The position numbers and the translations under genes were made by a program. The notes under the pieces were generated by a model. That model made no database searches. It was not told the origin of the DNA and worked only from the letters and a program-made list of their open reading frames with translations. A stretch of DNA of 64,000 bases from Jackrogersella multiformis (lineage: Eukaryota; Ascomycota; Sordariomycetes; Xylariales; Hypoxylaceae): contig CADCXD010000002.1 in the NCBI GenBank assembly GCA_902806575.1, forward strand, positions 2,790,001 to 2,854,000. The letters run 5' to 3'. Each line of letters opens with the position of its first letter. Position 1 is the first letter of the stretch. Positions 54,290-64,000 of this stretch are shown one piece after another.

Positions 54290-57106
54290 TCAAGATTCAG
54301 AGGACGCGGCGTCCGGCCCGGCCCGGCCCAGGAAGACCCAGAGGTAGGAGCTCAGTCTCCCGACGGTGCGCACGATGTCCTAGATGAAAGAGACGGGTTC
54401 GCGTTAGCCTTCACGATCTCGAGGGCGTCGACCGGGGTTCCGTCGCGCTGCTGCTTCTGCTGCTTCTGCCTCTGGTGCTGGTGCTGGTGCTGGTGCTGGT
54501 AGTGGTGGTGGTGGTGGTGTCGCTTACGTCCTCGACCTCGCGCTGCTGCTGCTGGATGTGCTGGTGGTCCAGCGACAGCTTCTCGTACTCGCGCAGCAGG
54601 TAGTCGAGCGTGCGCCTGGCGCCGGGGTCGCCGCCGGAGTCGGGCGTCACGATGGGCGCCAGCCACTGCGCCTGCACGTACTGCGTCATCAGCGGGTCGT
54701 CGTCGCCGCCTCCCACGGACCCGGAGCCCGACGACGAGCTGCTGAAGATGTGGGTCCGCAGCAGGTCCAGGTCGTTCGCCCGCATGCGGTCGCGCAGCAG
54801 CCGGTACAGCAGCACGGCGATGTGGAAGTTGCGGCTCTGGTCGTACAGCCCCTTGGCGCACAGGATCAGCGTCGAGCGCAGCGACTCCAGGTCCGGCTGC
54901 GCCGGCGAGGAGACGGAGGGGGAGAAGCGCGCCGCGTCGAGCTTCAGCAGGATCGAGTCCCCCAGGAACATCAGCCAGTGCATCAGTAGCGGGTCGTAGG
55001 ATTCGTAGCTGTGGCGGAGGTAATATAGGCGTAGAAGCGTCTCTAGCCGCACTTCCGCGTGCGTGATCACGTTTTGCCAGGTTAGGTCCAGCGTCACGCC
55101 GGCTTGAGAGAGGTGCCGCACTAGAGAGATCATGGTCCCGTAGTATTCGAAGCTGGTGGGAGGGGGTGGTAAGTATTTCTGTAAGGGTATGGTGGTGGGT
55201 GGTGGAGGTGAGTAATGGAGGGTGGAGTATGGATAGGTCGGTTGACATTCACTTACTGGATCTTGATGTGGTCCGGCAACACGATCTTCGTCGGCATGAG
55301 CGGCTCCGGAAGATTGGTGAACCAGTTATCTAGCCTGGACTTGCACTCGAGGGCCTTCTCGACGTTAATGCGAGGGGTCCTGTCGTCCTCGAAGATCTCG
55401 AGCGCCATCTCGTTCATCAGCTTGCGCAGCTCGAAGTTGGACTTCATGGTGTGGCCGAGGTTCACGGGGTAAATCGTCTGGCTTAGCGGATACCGGATCC
55501 ATACCTCGCCGTACCATTGCGGGTCGAGAACGGGGTCTGGCAGCGGGTATGCCGGGGCCTCTTTGAGGAGGGGCGGTCGGCTGAAGTAGAAGCGTTGCCA
55601 TCTAGGTATGCTCGGTTAGTAGAGAACGACGCATAGTACAGCAGACCGGCTTGTAGGTTTTTATCGAGCTCACGTACGCTTGCCAGCAGAAGAGTCCCCA
55701 CGCGGTGAACGCCCGCACCCTTCGAGCTTCCTTGTCCTGCGTACCGGTGGTGGCGCTAAACAGTTTCATATTTGTCGCCATGGTCATGGCTTGTAGCAGG
55801 TAAGACGTCCCGACCTTATCCATGGCCGTGGTAGTGGCCACGATGCTAAGCACGATGGAACCTTGGATCGTTGTCAGGTTACCGGGCCTTTTCCCGCTCT
55901 CAACCTCCCAGAGCCTCTTTGCCTCGGCTAAGAACTGGTATCCGAGGTTTTGGGGAATCCAGAATTTGTGGCGGTTTGGGAGTTCGCGGGACATGGCCTG
56001 GGTCGGGTTAGTTAAATAAACCATGGCCACCTATCTAGGTAGGTAGCTGATACGTATAGGAACGAGACTTACACATGCGGCAGCAAGCACGGCGTTGACT
56101 AGCAGAGATGAACAGAAACGGGTCCGTCCAGCAGCCATGTCCTGAAGGAAATAGTCCATATGGAATGCGGCGGTCCAAGGATGCTGATAGTAAAGATAGG
56201 CGTTGAGGAGCCTCCTCAATATGTTGTCGTCAGATGTCACGGGAGTCCACCTCGAGACAGAAATGTTCGAGAAATCAGGCTCGACGACTCGAGCTGCGTG
56301 ATACGGTTTGAGGTACCTGTCATCGCCGAACCCTTCGCGCAGCGAGTTACGCTCGAATCCATGAGAAGGAGGAGCATGGAATGTAGTTTCGTAGACGAAG
56401 GAGCGTAGATATAGGTTATCCGAAACCATGATTGAAGCGGGCATATTAGACAAGTATGGAAACTCGTACCGCCGGCGAGTCTCAGGAGCTAGGGAAAGCT
56501 GCATCAGGAGGTCTCCGTCCCTCGCCTGGCGTAGGATAGAACCGACATCGTTCCCGGTCCGGATCCTCCTGACGATCTCGATAGACTCGACCTCGGACTT
56601 GGACTTGAGGAGGTCGAATAGTTCCTCGTACGGGGTGATCCGGTTCTGCAGCTCGCCGTGTTTTCGCTTCAGGGCCTGGGAATGGGTCTCCGTCGGGGCC
56701 GTGGCATATTGGCAGTCGGATCCATGTCTAACACAAAGGCTGCACTTGGGGCGCTCAGCATTACACTAGATGCGAGTCAGGACTATTAGTTAGTATGTAA
56801 CCTATGTGGCAAGATTAATAATATAGGATTGGACGTTACGAATAGGTAGGTAAATTGGAACGGAATCACATGTGACGGGGTATAACGAGATACTTATAAT
56901 GAGACTTTATATTTGACTTTCTGCATTTTTTTCCTTACTTTTGACTTTCTTTTCCGACATGCTTCACACGCCGCCGTGACTTGCCTCCTCCCTCTCGTGC
57001 CCGAGCTCCCGCCAGCACCTTTACCCGAACCGCCTGCTGGGGCGGGTGCTATGGGAAGTAGGCGGCGTTTATTAGGACCCGAGGTGTTACTTCCTTCTTG
57101 TTCCAT
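54290..57106 (-). CDS. Zn2Cys6 transcription factor (NirA-like architecture)
   Basis: Six exons (56939-57106, 56073-56765, 55678-55997, 55257-55601, 54528-55152, 54290-54379) encode 746 residues. The binuclear zinc cluster spans residues 47-74 with CX2CX6CX6CX2CX6C spacing and is split by the first intron. A coiled linker LKRKHGELQNRI follows. The fungal-specific middle homology region includes AYLYYQHPW, MAMVYL-type helices, and WGLFCWQ at the third junction, where the donor GTACGT is forced by the frame. The last intron (54380-54527) contains a CAG/CAC microsatellite and a CTAAC branch point. Removing it restores a helical end DIVRTVGRLSSYLWVFLG. Reading through the intron stays open in two frames, so naive gene calling here is unreliable. 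The factor should activate a metabolic pathway, but the target is unknown. Confidence 0.87.
54448..54519. repeat. Trinucleotide microsatellite in the last intron of the Zn2Cys6 gene
   Basis: CTG/CTT, GGT and GCTGGT units run in tandem (CAG, CAC and ACC on the gene strand). The repeat lies wholly inside the inferred intron, so length change would not alter the spliced protein. Confidence 0.85.
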
Positions 57107-58541
57107 GATTTTGATATCCCGGAATCCCCGAGGTGAAGTGGTACAAGTGACACCCTCGGGGCCGTGAATTTGGGCGAGGGGATATGTAGCCGTAGATGTG
57201 GCTACCTAGGTAGACACCGCCGCAACCCAAGGTGGGCGCCTGCGGAGTTTTTTCCGGTCACCACATCATACATATGTAGCCTTACTCTATGGAGCTTCTA
57301 CTTCGTGCCAGTGGTACGATTTATGTACCACCCCGGCACGAATTACTAGGCAGAATACCCAGCTGATACTTCTAACTGCTGCACGACAGGTCGGTAAGCC
57401 ACTAGTCTAGCCGGTCTGGGGTTAAACTGCGGGAAAATGTCCACAAATAACAATCTTTGGTTGATATAGCTATCTTGCTATCTTGGCACGATTTGAGGCA
57501 CTTATTAATGGTGGGAATCCATATAAATCTAGACCTAAAACTAGACCATACTTATACTCGGGTATGGTCTTCAAGTTAGTTTACCACTCATATAAGATGT
57601 AGATGTAGGTATATTAGAGATAGTGAGAATACATCTCGAGGGTTGGAAAGTAATAAACTCACCTTATCCTTTTTCTGTTCTCTAAGTGGCGTGATGAAAA
57701 TCATCACCGCTTCTTCTATTATAGGTAGCTACCCTACCTAACTTGCATTAGGTAAGTGGCATAAATCTTCTACGCTTAGGGATTAGTGTGCTCGGGGGAT
57801 CAAACCAAATAAGTGTTTTTATAATAAGAAATAAAGGAACGTAAGAAAAAATCATTATGATATTTCTTGGCTACTAAACAAGATAGGCTGAACAAGACAT
57901 GAGTTGAAAGAAAAGCGAAAGAAAAGAGTTTGGGTTGCTTAAACTTATACCGAGAATCGAGGTTACGCATATTATAAGGCTCACCATCGATTTTTAGGTC
58001 AGATGTTGCAGGCATATAATATGAACTAGTTATACGATAAGTATTGTTGAAACTGAAGCTTGACTTGCAGAATTGAGCATGGGGCAACAAGGTGTCAACG
58101 GTGTGTATGCTGACTCATTGTGGCACGTGATCCCCTTCAGCGCCACCCATTCGCGGACATCATTCAATTCTATCGCAAAGTCATTTCTGTCATTTTGGTG
58201 TAAAGTGAAATGATGTACATACCTACCTAGGTACCTAGGTACATGTAGGGCGGCTAGGAGTTTCGTTTCGACGACGCTGATTGGCTTCCGCGTTGACTTG
58301 CCCCATTGTAGGTACCTCGGATAGCGAAAAGGGGTAGTCCGGATCAATGCTCTATAAAAAATAAATCGTATTTATATAAAAAGCTGAATGTTTTTAGAAG
58401 AAATATAATTCAATAAATGCCTTTTGTCAGCCACCCACGCCCCTGTTTAATCCGAACTCCCCTTCATGTCTTCTTACTGACTCCCCAAAGAAAAGAAGAT
58501 CCCCAGCGTGCCCAGCCCCAAAGAATTGACAATGAAAAAGC
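57107..58541. other. Intergenic region
   Basis: This is the promoter of the Zn2Cys6 gene and the 3' flank of the next gene. It includes CTACCTAGGTAG at about 57200-57211, the double palindrome at 58221-58242, and AT-rich sequence. The open frames (for example 57800-58090 and 58030-58347) do not resemble proteins. Confidence 0.5.
58221..58242. repeat. Double TACCTAGGTA palindrome
   Basis: Two overlapping copies form an 18-bp perfect palindrome (58224-58241) preceded by ACC. It is the clearest composite copy of the dispersed motif. Confidence 0.9.
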
Positions 58542-59714
58542 TTATTCCCAGTGATCATGGCTGTCGTAGCGCTTGACAGGCACGCCCGCAGCCGATGCCT
58601 CACCGCGGGCATTGATGCCGCCGGCGCCAACGAGGGTGCGGCGGTCCACATCGAAGCAGGTGTGAGCGACGCCGTTCGCGTGGTCGCAGACGGGGTAGAG
58701 CTTCTTGGTTTCCATGTCGCAGTAGCCGCCGTCGGCGGTGGACACGAAGTCGTAGCCGTACGAGTTGGGGTGCTCGCAGAGCTCGCGAGCCGAGTGCCCG
58801 CGCTTCTCGCTGATGACCAGGTGGCTGGGGTTGTGGTTGTTACCGCGGCGCTGGAGGTTGCGGGGCCGCACGTCCGGGCGCGTGGCCGCGCGCTCCGGTT
58901 CCGGTTCCGGCTCCCGCTTCGCGTTCCCGCCCTGGTACATCTGCACGCTCTTGTCGTAGGGTTTCTTGTCTAGCGCCCGGTCGGGGTCTGTGTCTGCGCC
59001 CTGGCCGCCCGTCGCCGTGTCCCGGTTGTACTCGAGCTTGGGCTGGAAGAAGGGGATGAGGCTGTCGGGTAGAAGGTCGCCCCAGAAGGAGAAGCGCGGG
59101 GTCGACTTGCACAGGTAATCCGGGTTGTCGTTGAACATGGCGATCTTGTCGTCTGTGGGGACCAGGTCGTTGATGTGCCAGGAGATGGCCTTGGCGTTCA
59201 GGCCGTTGGTGTGGTCGCCGTCGAGCCACACGCACTTCGGCATGATCAGCTTGTCGCCGAACTCCCGCGAGCTGTAGAACCACGACTGCCCGCACGAGTA
59301 GCCGGTGTCGCCGTAGAATGTGGAGCTGATGGCACCGTTGGAGACCTGAACCGATGCGATGCAGATGGCATCTTTTTCCTGCTGGCTCAGCATGATGTAG
59401 CCGGGGTCTACATAATCGCCTCCGTTCTGGTTGTACTTGACCTCGACACGCCCTTGCTTCGGGTCGTTGTTCTGGCTGATCTTCGCCTTCTTGCCCGGGT
59501 TGACCTGGCCCAGACGGTTGCCGTCTTGATCCCAGAGAGCGACATGCGGTACATTGCCACCGCCGTTGCTTAGAGGGTGGGTGTCGTTGCCGTCGCCAGT
59601 CATGATCTGGATCACGGTCGAGGCGCGGTTGTCGGGTATAGCATCCGCGATAGCGAAGCCGAGGGGGATGAAAGCTCCCGCCGCATCTAATACAAATCCC
59701 AGAGCTTGAGCCAT
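58542..59714 (-). CDS. Uncharacterised fungal protein with hydrophobic N-terminus
   Basis: This intronless gene encodes 390 residues from the ATG at 59714. I do not recognise a named family, but the product looks ordered and conserved in style. A hydrophobic segment at residues 1-27 (LGFVLDAAGAFIPLGFAIA) could be a membrane anchor or an uncleaved signal. A beta-rich region follows (HVALWDQDGNRLGQV, GYIMLSQQEKDAICIASVQV, GYSCGQSWFYS). There is then a Lys/Glu/Arg-rich linker with an EPEPEPE run, and a C-terminal part with six cysteines (ELCEHPNSYGYDFVS, CDHANGVAHTCFDVD), which suggests disulphides in a secreted or lumenal protein. It is divergent from the secreted protein gene at 60899 across about 1.2 kb. 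Confidence 0.72.
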   Translation of the reverse strand: MAQALGFVLDAAGAFIPLGFAIADAIPDNRASTVIQIMTGDGNDTHPLSNGGGNVPHVALWDQDGNRLGQVNPGKKAKISQNNDPKQGRVEVKYNQNGGDYVDPGYIMLSQQEKDAICIASVQVSNGAISSTFYGDTGYSCGQSWFYSSREFGDKLIMPKCVWLDGDHTNGLNAKAISWHINDLVPTDDKIAMFNDNPDYLCKSTPRFSFWGDLLPDSLIPFFQPKLEYNRDTATGGQGADTDPDRALDKKPYDKSVQMYQGGNAKREPEPEPERAATRPDVRPRNLQRRGNNHNPSHLVISEKRGHSARELCEHPNSYGYDFVSTADGGYCDMETKKLYPVCDHANGVAHTCFDVDRRTLVGAGGINARGEASAAGVPVKRYDSHDHWE

Positions 59715-60898
59715 GGCTTTGCTGAGAGAGGAGAGTATGATATGTCAAGAAAGGCCTAAATTGAATGAAGATTTAGGACTCTTGTCTTGGGAAAGTCTTA
59801 GAACTGTGAGTGTTGGTATTCTTAAGGAGATAAGAAAGAAGAAGAAGCAGTTGCGGCTGTAGTATTGCTGCTGTTGATGATGATGAGGGTTAGTCGGGAG
59901 CAGAATGGCGAGCTTGATGGAGTCTTATATTCTTGCGATACTCGAGTTACTTTGATACTTGTTTGAACAAAAAGAAGCATAGGTACTTTCTTTATGGTCT
60001 CGCTTTCTATTTCCATACCTTACGTTTCACTGTGCCTTAATTTGCAGCCGCAGAAAGCCATGATAGGATGCATTCCATCAACGCCATAGCTATGACTTTG
60101 ACGCCGGTATAGTAGGTAGTAGTTATTATAGTCGAATGTTGCTTGATAGCGTGATTGTATCTTTGTCAGATTGTTTACGACCCCCCTACTTCAGCCCTAT
60201 TCAATTTTTGGATATACCCATGCTAAAGTCTTGCCGCCAGTCTTACATCTCCCCTGTATAAACCTGCAAGCCAAGCCCAACTAAGTAACATCCGTACTAT
60301 TTACGTTGTCGATTGGGTCGCACTTTGCCAAGGCTCTTTAAGAGAAACTGATCCTGAGAAATCTCACATAGGTATTTTACAGCCGCATTCCATCCTGGCG
60401 GCGTGATCAAGTATAGTGATTTACCGTATTATGTAGCGGTGCTCTTTCGTTTCATGGCCAACCCTAACATGTAACCCAGGGAATCAGCAATATAGAAACT
60501 ATACCTTTGATTACATTGACAATACCATAGTGACATCTTACATTTTTAAATTAAGAAATAATAATCTCAAAGGAATCGCACAGCCTATTCTCTCCTATTT
60601 GGTCACGTTGCCATCATGGACCCCAACTGGATATCACTTCTTCTGTCAACAGGAGTTCGCCCCTGAAGCAGATATTCAACCTAAAGGTCTAACGTAGGCC
60701 ACAGCAACCATATAAAACACTTCATTTCCTTGCTCATTTGAACATCAGCAACATCACAGCTTCATCACAGCCTCTTCTACAAACTTCATTTCCACCTACC
60801 TTGAACCTGAGAACATCACTACCACACAGGTCTTCATTGATACATTTCTCTTTCAGTGCCCTCAAGAACCTTCCTGTCTATTCACGTCTTGACCCACC
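59715..60898. promoter_or_regulatory. Shared divergent promoter region
   Basis: About 1.2 kb lie between two head-to-head genes. On the plus side there is a TATAAAA at 60711-60717 and a CA/CT-rich leader up to 60898. On the minus side there is an AT/GAAG-rich leader at 59760-59900. No further gene is visible. Confidence 0.45.
60711..60717 (+). promoter_or_regulatory. TATA box of the secreted Gly-rich protein gene
   Basis: TATAAAA lies about 188 bp before the ATG at 60899. It is followed by a C/A-rich leader without upstream ATGs that I could see near the start. Confidence 0.5.
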
Positions 60899-61909
60899 AT
60901 GAAGGTCAACTCAGCTGTCCTGGCCTTGGCCACCGTCTTCGCCTTCTCCCTCAATCTTAATGGAGTCAACGGCCGCGCCCTTGGCGGTGGTGCTCTTGTC
61001 ACTGATGGCGACCCTGCCATACCCAACACCGTAGACACACGCGGGTTGACTGGACCCGGCGGCGCTGCTACCAAAGGCGGCAAGGGCGGAAAGGGCGGCA
61101 AAGATGACCCGGAGGGCAGTAGCAGCACGTCTTCTGGCGGAATTGGCGGTCTTGGAAGCGGCGCGGGTGCCGGCGCCGGCAGTGGCGCCGTAATCGGTGG
61201 CCTCGGCTCTGGGTCCATGTCCGTGACCGCCCGCGAGCTCGACGGCTTCGGGTTGGTGCGCACGGACAAGGGCAAGGTGCAGAATGAAGGGGCATTCGCC
61301 AATTTCGCTCTAACCAAAGACAAAGACTGGGACCAGTGGAGCATCGACCCGAAGGCCGACAAGAAGGATGCCTACGGCGACAAGCCTATTTATCAGTACC
61401 AGACAATCATCTTTCCCGGCGGCAACGGGGCCTTCAACACCAAGTGGATCGAGACGGAGGCTCGTGACCTGCCTGACGGTCTGAACCGGCGCACGCTGAC
61501 CAAGAACGCATGGAGTGACGCCGGCGGCGACCTTGGCAAGCTCATGGTCCTCGGCGACTCGACAATCATCAATAGGGAGGTGATAGACTCCATCCACAAT
61601 GCGCTCAGTGCGGGGGGGAAGGACGCTGGCGACGGCGCCCAGAAAGTCGTATTCAAGTCCGGTTCCGAAGGCTGGGATGAAATTAACAACAACCCTTTCG
61701 TCGCCGGCTACGCGAAGATGCTGAGTGAGGATCCATCCGCCTTCAAGAATGCGCAGATTACCAGCGTCACCGTCATTATCGACAGCGCCGATGAGTATCA
61801 CCTACTCACTGGCCTTGCTCACCCGAAGCGTGCGGCCACGCCGCCTGACGCCCCGGACGCTAAGAAGCCAGAAACCGCAGAGGATTCCCTGTCTGAGTCC
61901 GACGACTAA
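60899..61909 (+). CDS. Secreted Gly-rich uncharacterised protein
   Basis: This intronless gene encodes 336 residues from the ATG at 60899 (context CCACCATGAAG, a strong fungal start). Residues 1-25 form a classic signal peptide ending in GVNG. A low-complexity segment follows at about residues 55-105, with KGGKGGKGG and GLGSGAGAGAGSG repeats. The remaining 220 residues appear folded: WSIDPKADKKDAYGDKPIY, TIIFPGGNGAFNTKWIETEA, GDSTIINREVIDSIHNALS and ITSVTVIIDSADEYHLL. An acidic tail ends SESDD. I do not recognise the family, and there are no cysteines for disulphide effectors. A cell-wall or extracellular role is likely from the signal and Gly-rich linker. Confidence 0.75.
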   Translation: MKVNSAVLALATVFAFSLNLNGVNGRALGGGALVTDGDPAIPNTVDTRGLTGPGGAATKGGKGGKGGKDDPEGSSSTSSGGIGGLGSGAGAGAGSGAVIGGLGSGSMSVTARELDGFGLVRTDKGKVQNEGAFANFALTKDKDWDQWSIDPKADKKDAYGDKPIYQYQTIIFPGGNGAFNTKWIETEARDLPDGLNRRTLTKNAWSDAGGDLGKLMVLGDSTIINREVIDSIHNALSAGGKDAGDGAQKVVFKSGSEGWDEINNNPFVAGYAKMLSEDPSAFKNAQITSVTVIIDSADEYHLLTGLAHPKRAATPPDAPDAKKPETAEDSLSESDD

Positions 61910-62791
61910 GTGCTTGAGCTGCGCTGTACTAGCTTAAATACCGGTATATAGCTCTTGCAGCATATGCATCCACATAGTAGAATCGTTAAGAGGGAGTGGG
62001 CCAAGGCGGAGGTATCTTGGAGTTAGGCTCTGTTTTAGGAGTTGGTTTAGGTTATTAGTTAAGAGAATTAGCGGTGCGATTTAGGTTAACGGTATTAAAA
62101 TGTATTTATAAGTTCATTCTCGTCTTTTGCATATATAGGTAAAGTCTATTCGACCAATTAGCTCTTTTCGGTGGGAATTAACTTAGTATGACTTCGCTTA
62201 CTACCTAGGTATATAAATGGTTATGCTTTGGGACAGTGTAGATAGAGCTTATAATGAACTGTTTGGCACAAGCACAACGTAAATACTCGGCACATAACCG
62301 AACGACTTACCCAGGTACTAAGAGACCTCTGTAAACCGACGGCAATGCTTAAATAATCGCGGAAACTTGTTTAAATAAAGTACTCTTAAGGAATCGTGTA
62401 GGAAATTGCATCTACGAACCCCTGGGAACATGGTTAGGACACTGTGGTATGGGTTCAATGGTTGTTGTATTCTGTAAGTTTTAAGCTTCAGTTCAAAACA
62501 CAGGATTTCACTTTATTCTCTTGATTACATAACCGCCCCACAACACTAAAAGGGCTCGGGGAAAGCGTATATTTATAGGGCTTAACAGTAGGCATGGACC
62601 TACTTTTCCAGTAAAATAGGGGAGTCCCACTTGTCTTTGTACCTAATAAATTCTACTCATCTAAGGCCCTCATAGAGCATTTCCATCCTACCTACCTCAT
62701 ACACTAGGTATCTCGAGTAACTATACAACTGCACTATGGAAAATGACGAACTATGCATAATGTTTGTGGATTATTATCACTCAATTATGTC
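61910..62791. other. Convergent intergenic region
   Basis: This stretch holds the 3' flanks of the secreted protein gene and the ankyrin gene. It is AT-rich with CTACCTAGGTATA at 62200-62212. Nothing coding is recognised. Confidence 0.5.
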
Positions 62792-64000
62792 CTAGTCATC
62801 ATCTTCTGCCATCGCATTCAACCAAATTTCCTCATCGTCTAGCCCACACTGCGGAAACAGGTATTGAGGTTGGTATACCTCTCTACGCTCGGCGCAACGA
62901 CGTAGGATTGCGCCTCTTTCTACGCCTTCTCGGATAAGCACATCCACCATCGATTCCAGCTCGTAGTACTGTGCCACGGCCAGGGCCCAATTTCCAGTTT
63001 CCGGGGTGTCCAACTTCGCGCCGTACTCACGTAGTAGGCGAAACATGTCCATATCCTCTTTGAAGACGGCCAAGACAACGGGGGGAGGGCAGCCCTCGTT
63101 GACCTTTGACCCGGCCTCAAGGAGCATCTTAGCCATGGAGAGCCTTGAAAATCGCGCTGCGGACATAAGTGCCGTATTGACGACTGGAAACCGATTTGGA
63201 TCTGCCCCATGGCTGAGAAGCAGCTTAACAACATCCGGGTTCCCGCTCCTCACAGCTGCTAGTAGGGCTTCAGTACTACTGTAATCGCTCTTCAATCCGT
63301 CGGTCCCGGCTGTTTGGTTGGGTTTGATTATGGCTTGGCTGAGGAAATACTGTACCATGTCCACATGACCTGCGTCTGCTTTTTCGGTAAGTCGGGCTGG
63401 TAGGCTTCCGCGGCCGCGGGGGTCGAATATCTTGCTATTGGGTATAAACATGGAAGCACCGCGCTTGTAGTTTTCTGGAAATCGCGTTGAAGCTATCGCA
63501 TCCCTTAAGCATTCGTATTCCGGGTATCTGCGGCTGCCTTCGTGCTCTCCCGCGACCAGATCGATGGGCCTGCTGTCGAGTGCGAAGTCGAAAACGTCCT
63601 TGTGACCCAACGTCGCAGCGCGACGGAGAGTATGCTGTTGCAAAGTGGAATCTAAAGGCGTAGATTGTTTGTAGTTCGGGTTGGATGAGATGAGAAGGCG
63701 CATCATGGATATGTCACCCTTGAAAGTGGCTGCCCCATAAGCTTCGCCGAAGACGCCACTGAAAACATCTTTGATATTTCCCCAGCTGCAGAACTGAAAG
63801 CCCTGCGAGATGAGCTTCTCGATATAGGATCGGTAGCCGAGATACACGGCCGCAACGCAGAGGTCCTCCTCCAGCTCTTCAGCGGAACATTCAGGAGGCC
63901 ATGGCCACGTGGCAGAATAATAGAACAAAGCGTGCTCGTGAGAGCGCCAGGGAATATTACCGAGAGCAAGACGACACAGCGATTTAAGACGAGCCTTAAT
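62792..64000 (-). CDS. Ankyrin-repeat protein, 5' end beyond the window
   Basis: The frame is open from the stop at 62792 to the window end, 402 codons without a start. The in-frame codon at 63928 is TTG and internal to a sensible protein (RSHEHALFYYSATW), so the true start lies upstream. Ankyrin repeats are clear in the C-terminal half: ALLAAVRSGNPDVVKLLLSH with GADPN, then ALMSAARFSRLSMAKMLLEA, PPVVLAVFKEDMDMFRLLRE, and a last divergent one. The N-terminal half has weaker repeats (YGAATFKGDISMMRLLI, HTLRRAATLGHKDVFDFAL). The protein ends in an acidic tail. Genes of this type are abundant and variable in filamentous fungi, and no function can be assigned. I see no stop or frameshift within the visible part. 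Confidence 0.82.
   Translation of the reverse strand: MKARLKSLCRLALGNIPWRSHEHALFYYSATWPWPPECSAEELEEDLCVAAVYLGYRSYIEKLISQGFQFCSWGNIKDVFSGVFGEAYGAATFKGDISMMRLLISSNPNYKQSTPLDSTLQQHTLRRAATLGHKDVFDFALDSRPIDLVAGEHEGSRRYPEYECLRDAIASTRFPENYKRGASMFIPNSKIFDPRGRGSLPARLTEKADAGHVDMVQYFLSQAIIKPNQTAGTDGLKSDYSSTEALLAAVRSGNPDVVKLLLSHGADPNRFPVVNTALMSAARFSRLSMAKMLLEAGSKVNEGCPPPVVLAVFKEDMDMFRLLREYGAKLDTPETGNWALAVAQYYELESMVDVLIREGVERGAILRRCAERREVYQPQYLFPQCGLDDEEIWLNAMAEDDD

Overview
The window looks like a chromosome arm segment of a filamentous ascomycete, most probably a Sordariomycete. The genes are widely spaced and lie on both strands. They have short introns (about 50-250 bp) with GTAAGT-type donors and YAG acceptors. 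The gene set is typical of Pezizomycotina: Mdm10, Irs4, Ase1, a UstYa-type protein, a Zn2Cys6 regulator and a highly reducing PKS relic. I see no bacterial operons, CRISPR array, rRNA or convincing tRNA. The species cannot be fixed from the sequence alone.

Layout. 0-10 kb: a secreted GH5 glycosidase, a tandem PH-domain protein resembling Opy1, and an Irs4-type EH-domain protein, all on the minus strand. 10-23 kb: the microtubule bundler Ase1 (-), a secreted GH18 chitinase with an embedded CBM18 (+), a short-chain dehydrogenase with a duplicated N-terminus (-), and Mdm10 of the ER-mitochondria encounter structure (+). 23-33 kb: a ZIP zinc transporter behind a long gene-free leader (+), an 890-residue ankyrin/zinc-deaminase protein (+), and a four-exon RPS19 gene (-). 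34-45 kb: an accessory, partly decayed region with an orphan protein, a UstYa/DUF3328 oxidase, an unidentified coding fragment, the broken 3' end of a highly reducing PKS, an intact HxxxD acyltransferase, and a broken piece of orotidine-5'-phosphate decarboxylase. 45-64 kb: an F-box/ankyrin-like protein, a cupin_5 protein with a signal peptide, an NDUFAF6-like mitochondrial protein divergent from Rad5, a six-exon Zn2Cys6 regulator, two lineage-type proteins facing away from each other, and an ankyrin protein cut by the window edge.

How the genes relate. Most are unrelated housekeeping or secretome genes. The one stretch that reads as a functional group is 35.4-44.4 kb, which looks like a collapsed secondary-metabolite locus. 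UstYa-like and acyltransferase genes survive there while the PKS is dead. The most unusual intact gene is at 28.5-31.5 kb: ankyrin-like repeats fused to a deaminase-fold domain with HVE and PCxxC zinc-site motifs, plus a long disordered tail. Other features worth attention are an internal duplication in Mdm10 with only synonymous changes, a CAG/CAC-rich microsatellite inside the last intron of the Zn2Cys6 gene, and dispersed palindromes built on TACCTAGGTA in the non-coding DNA.
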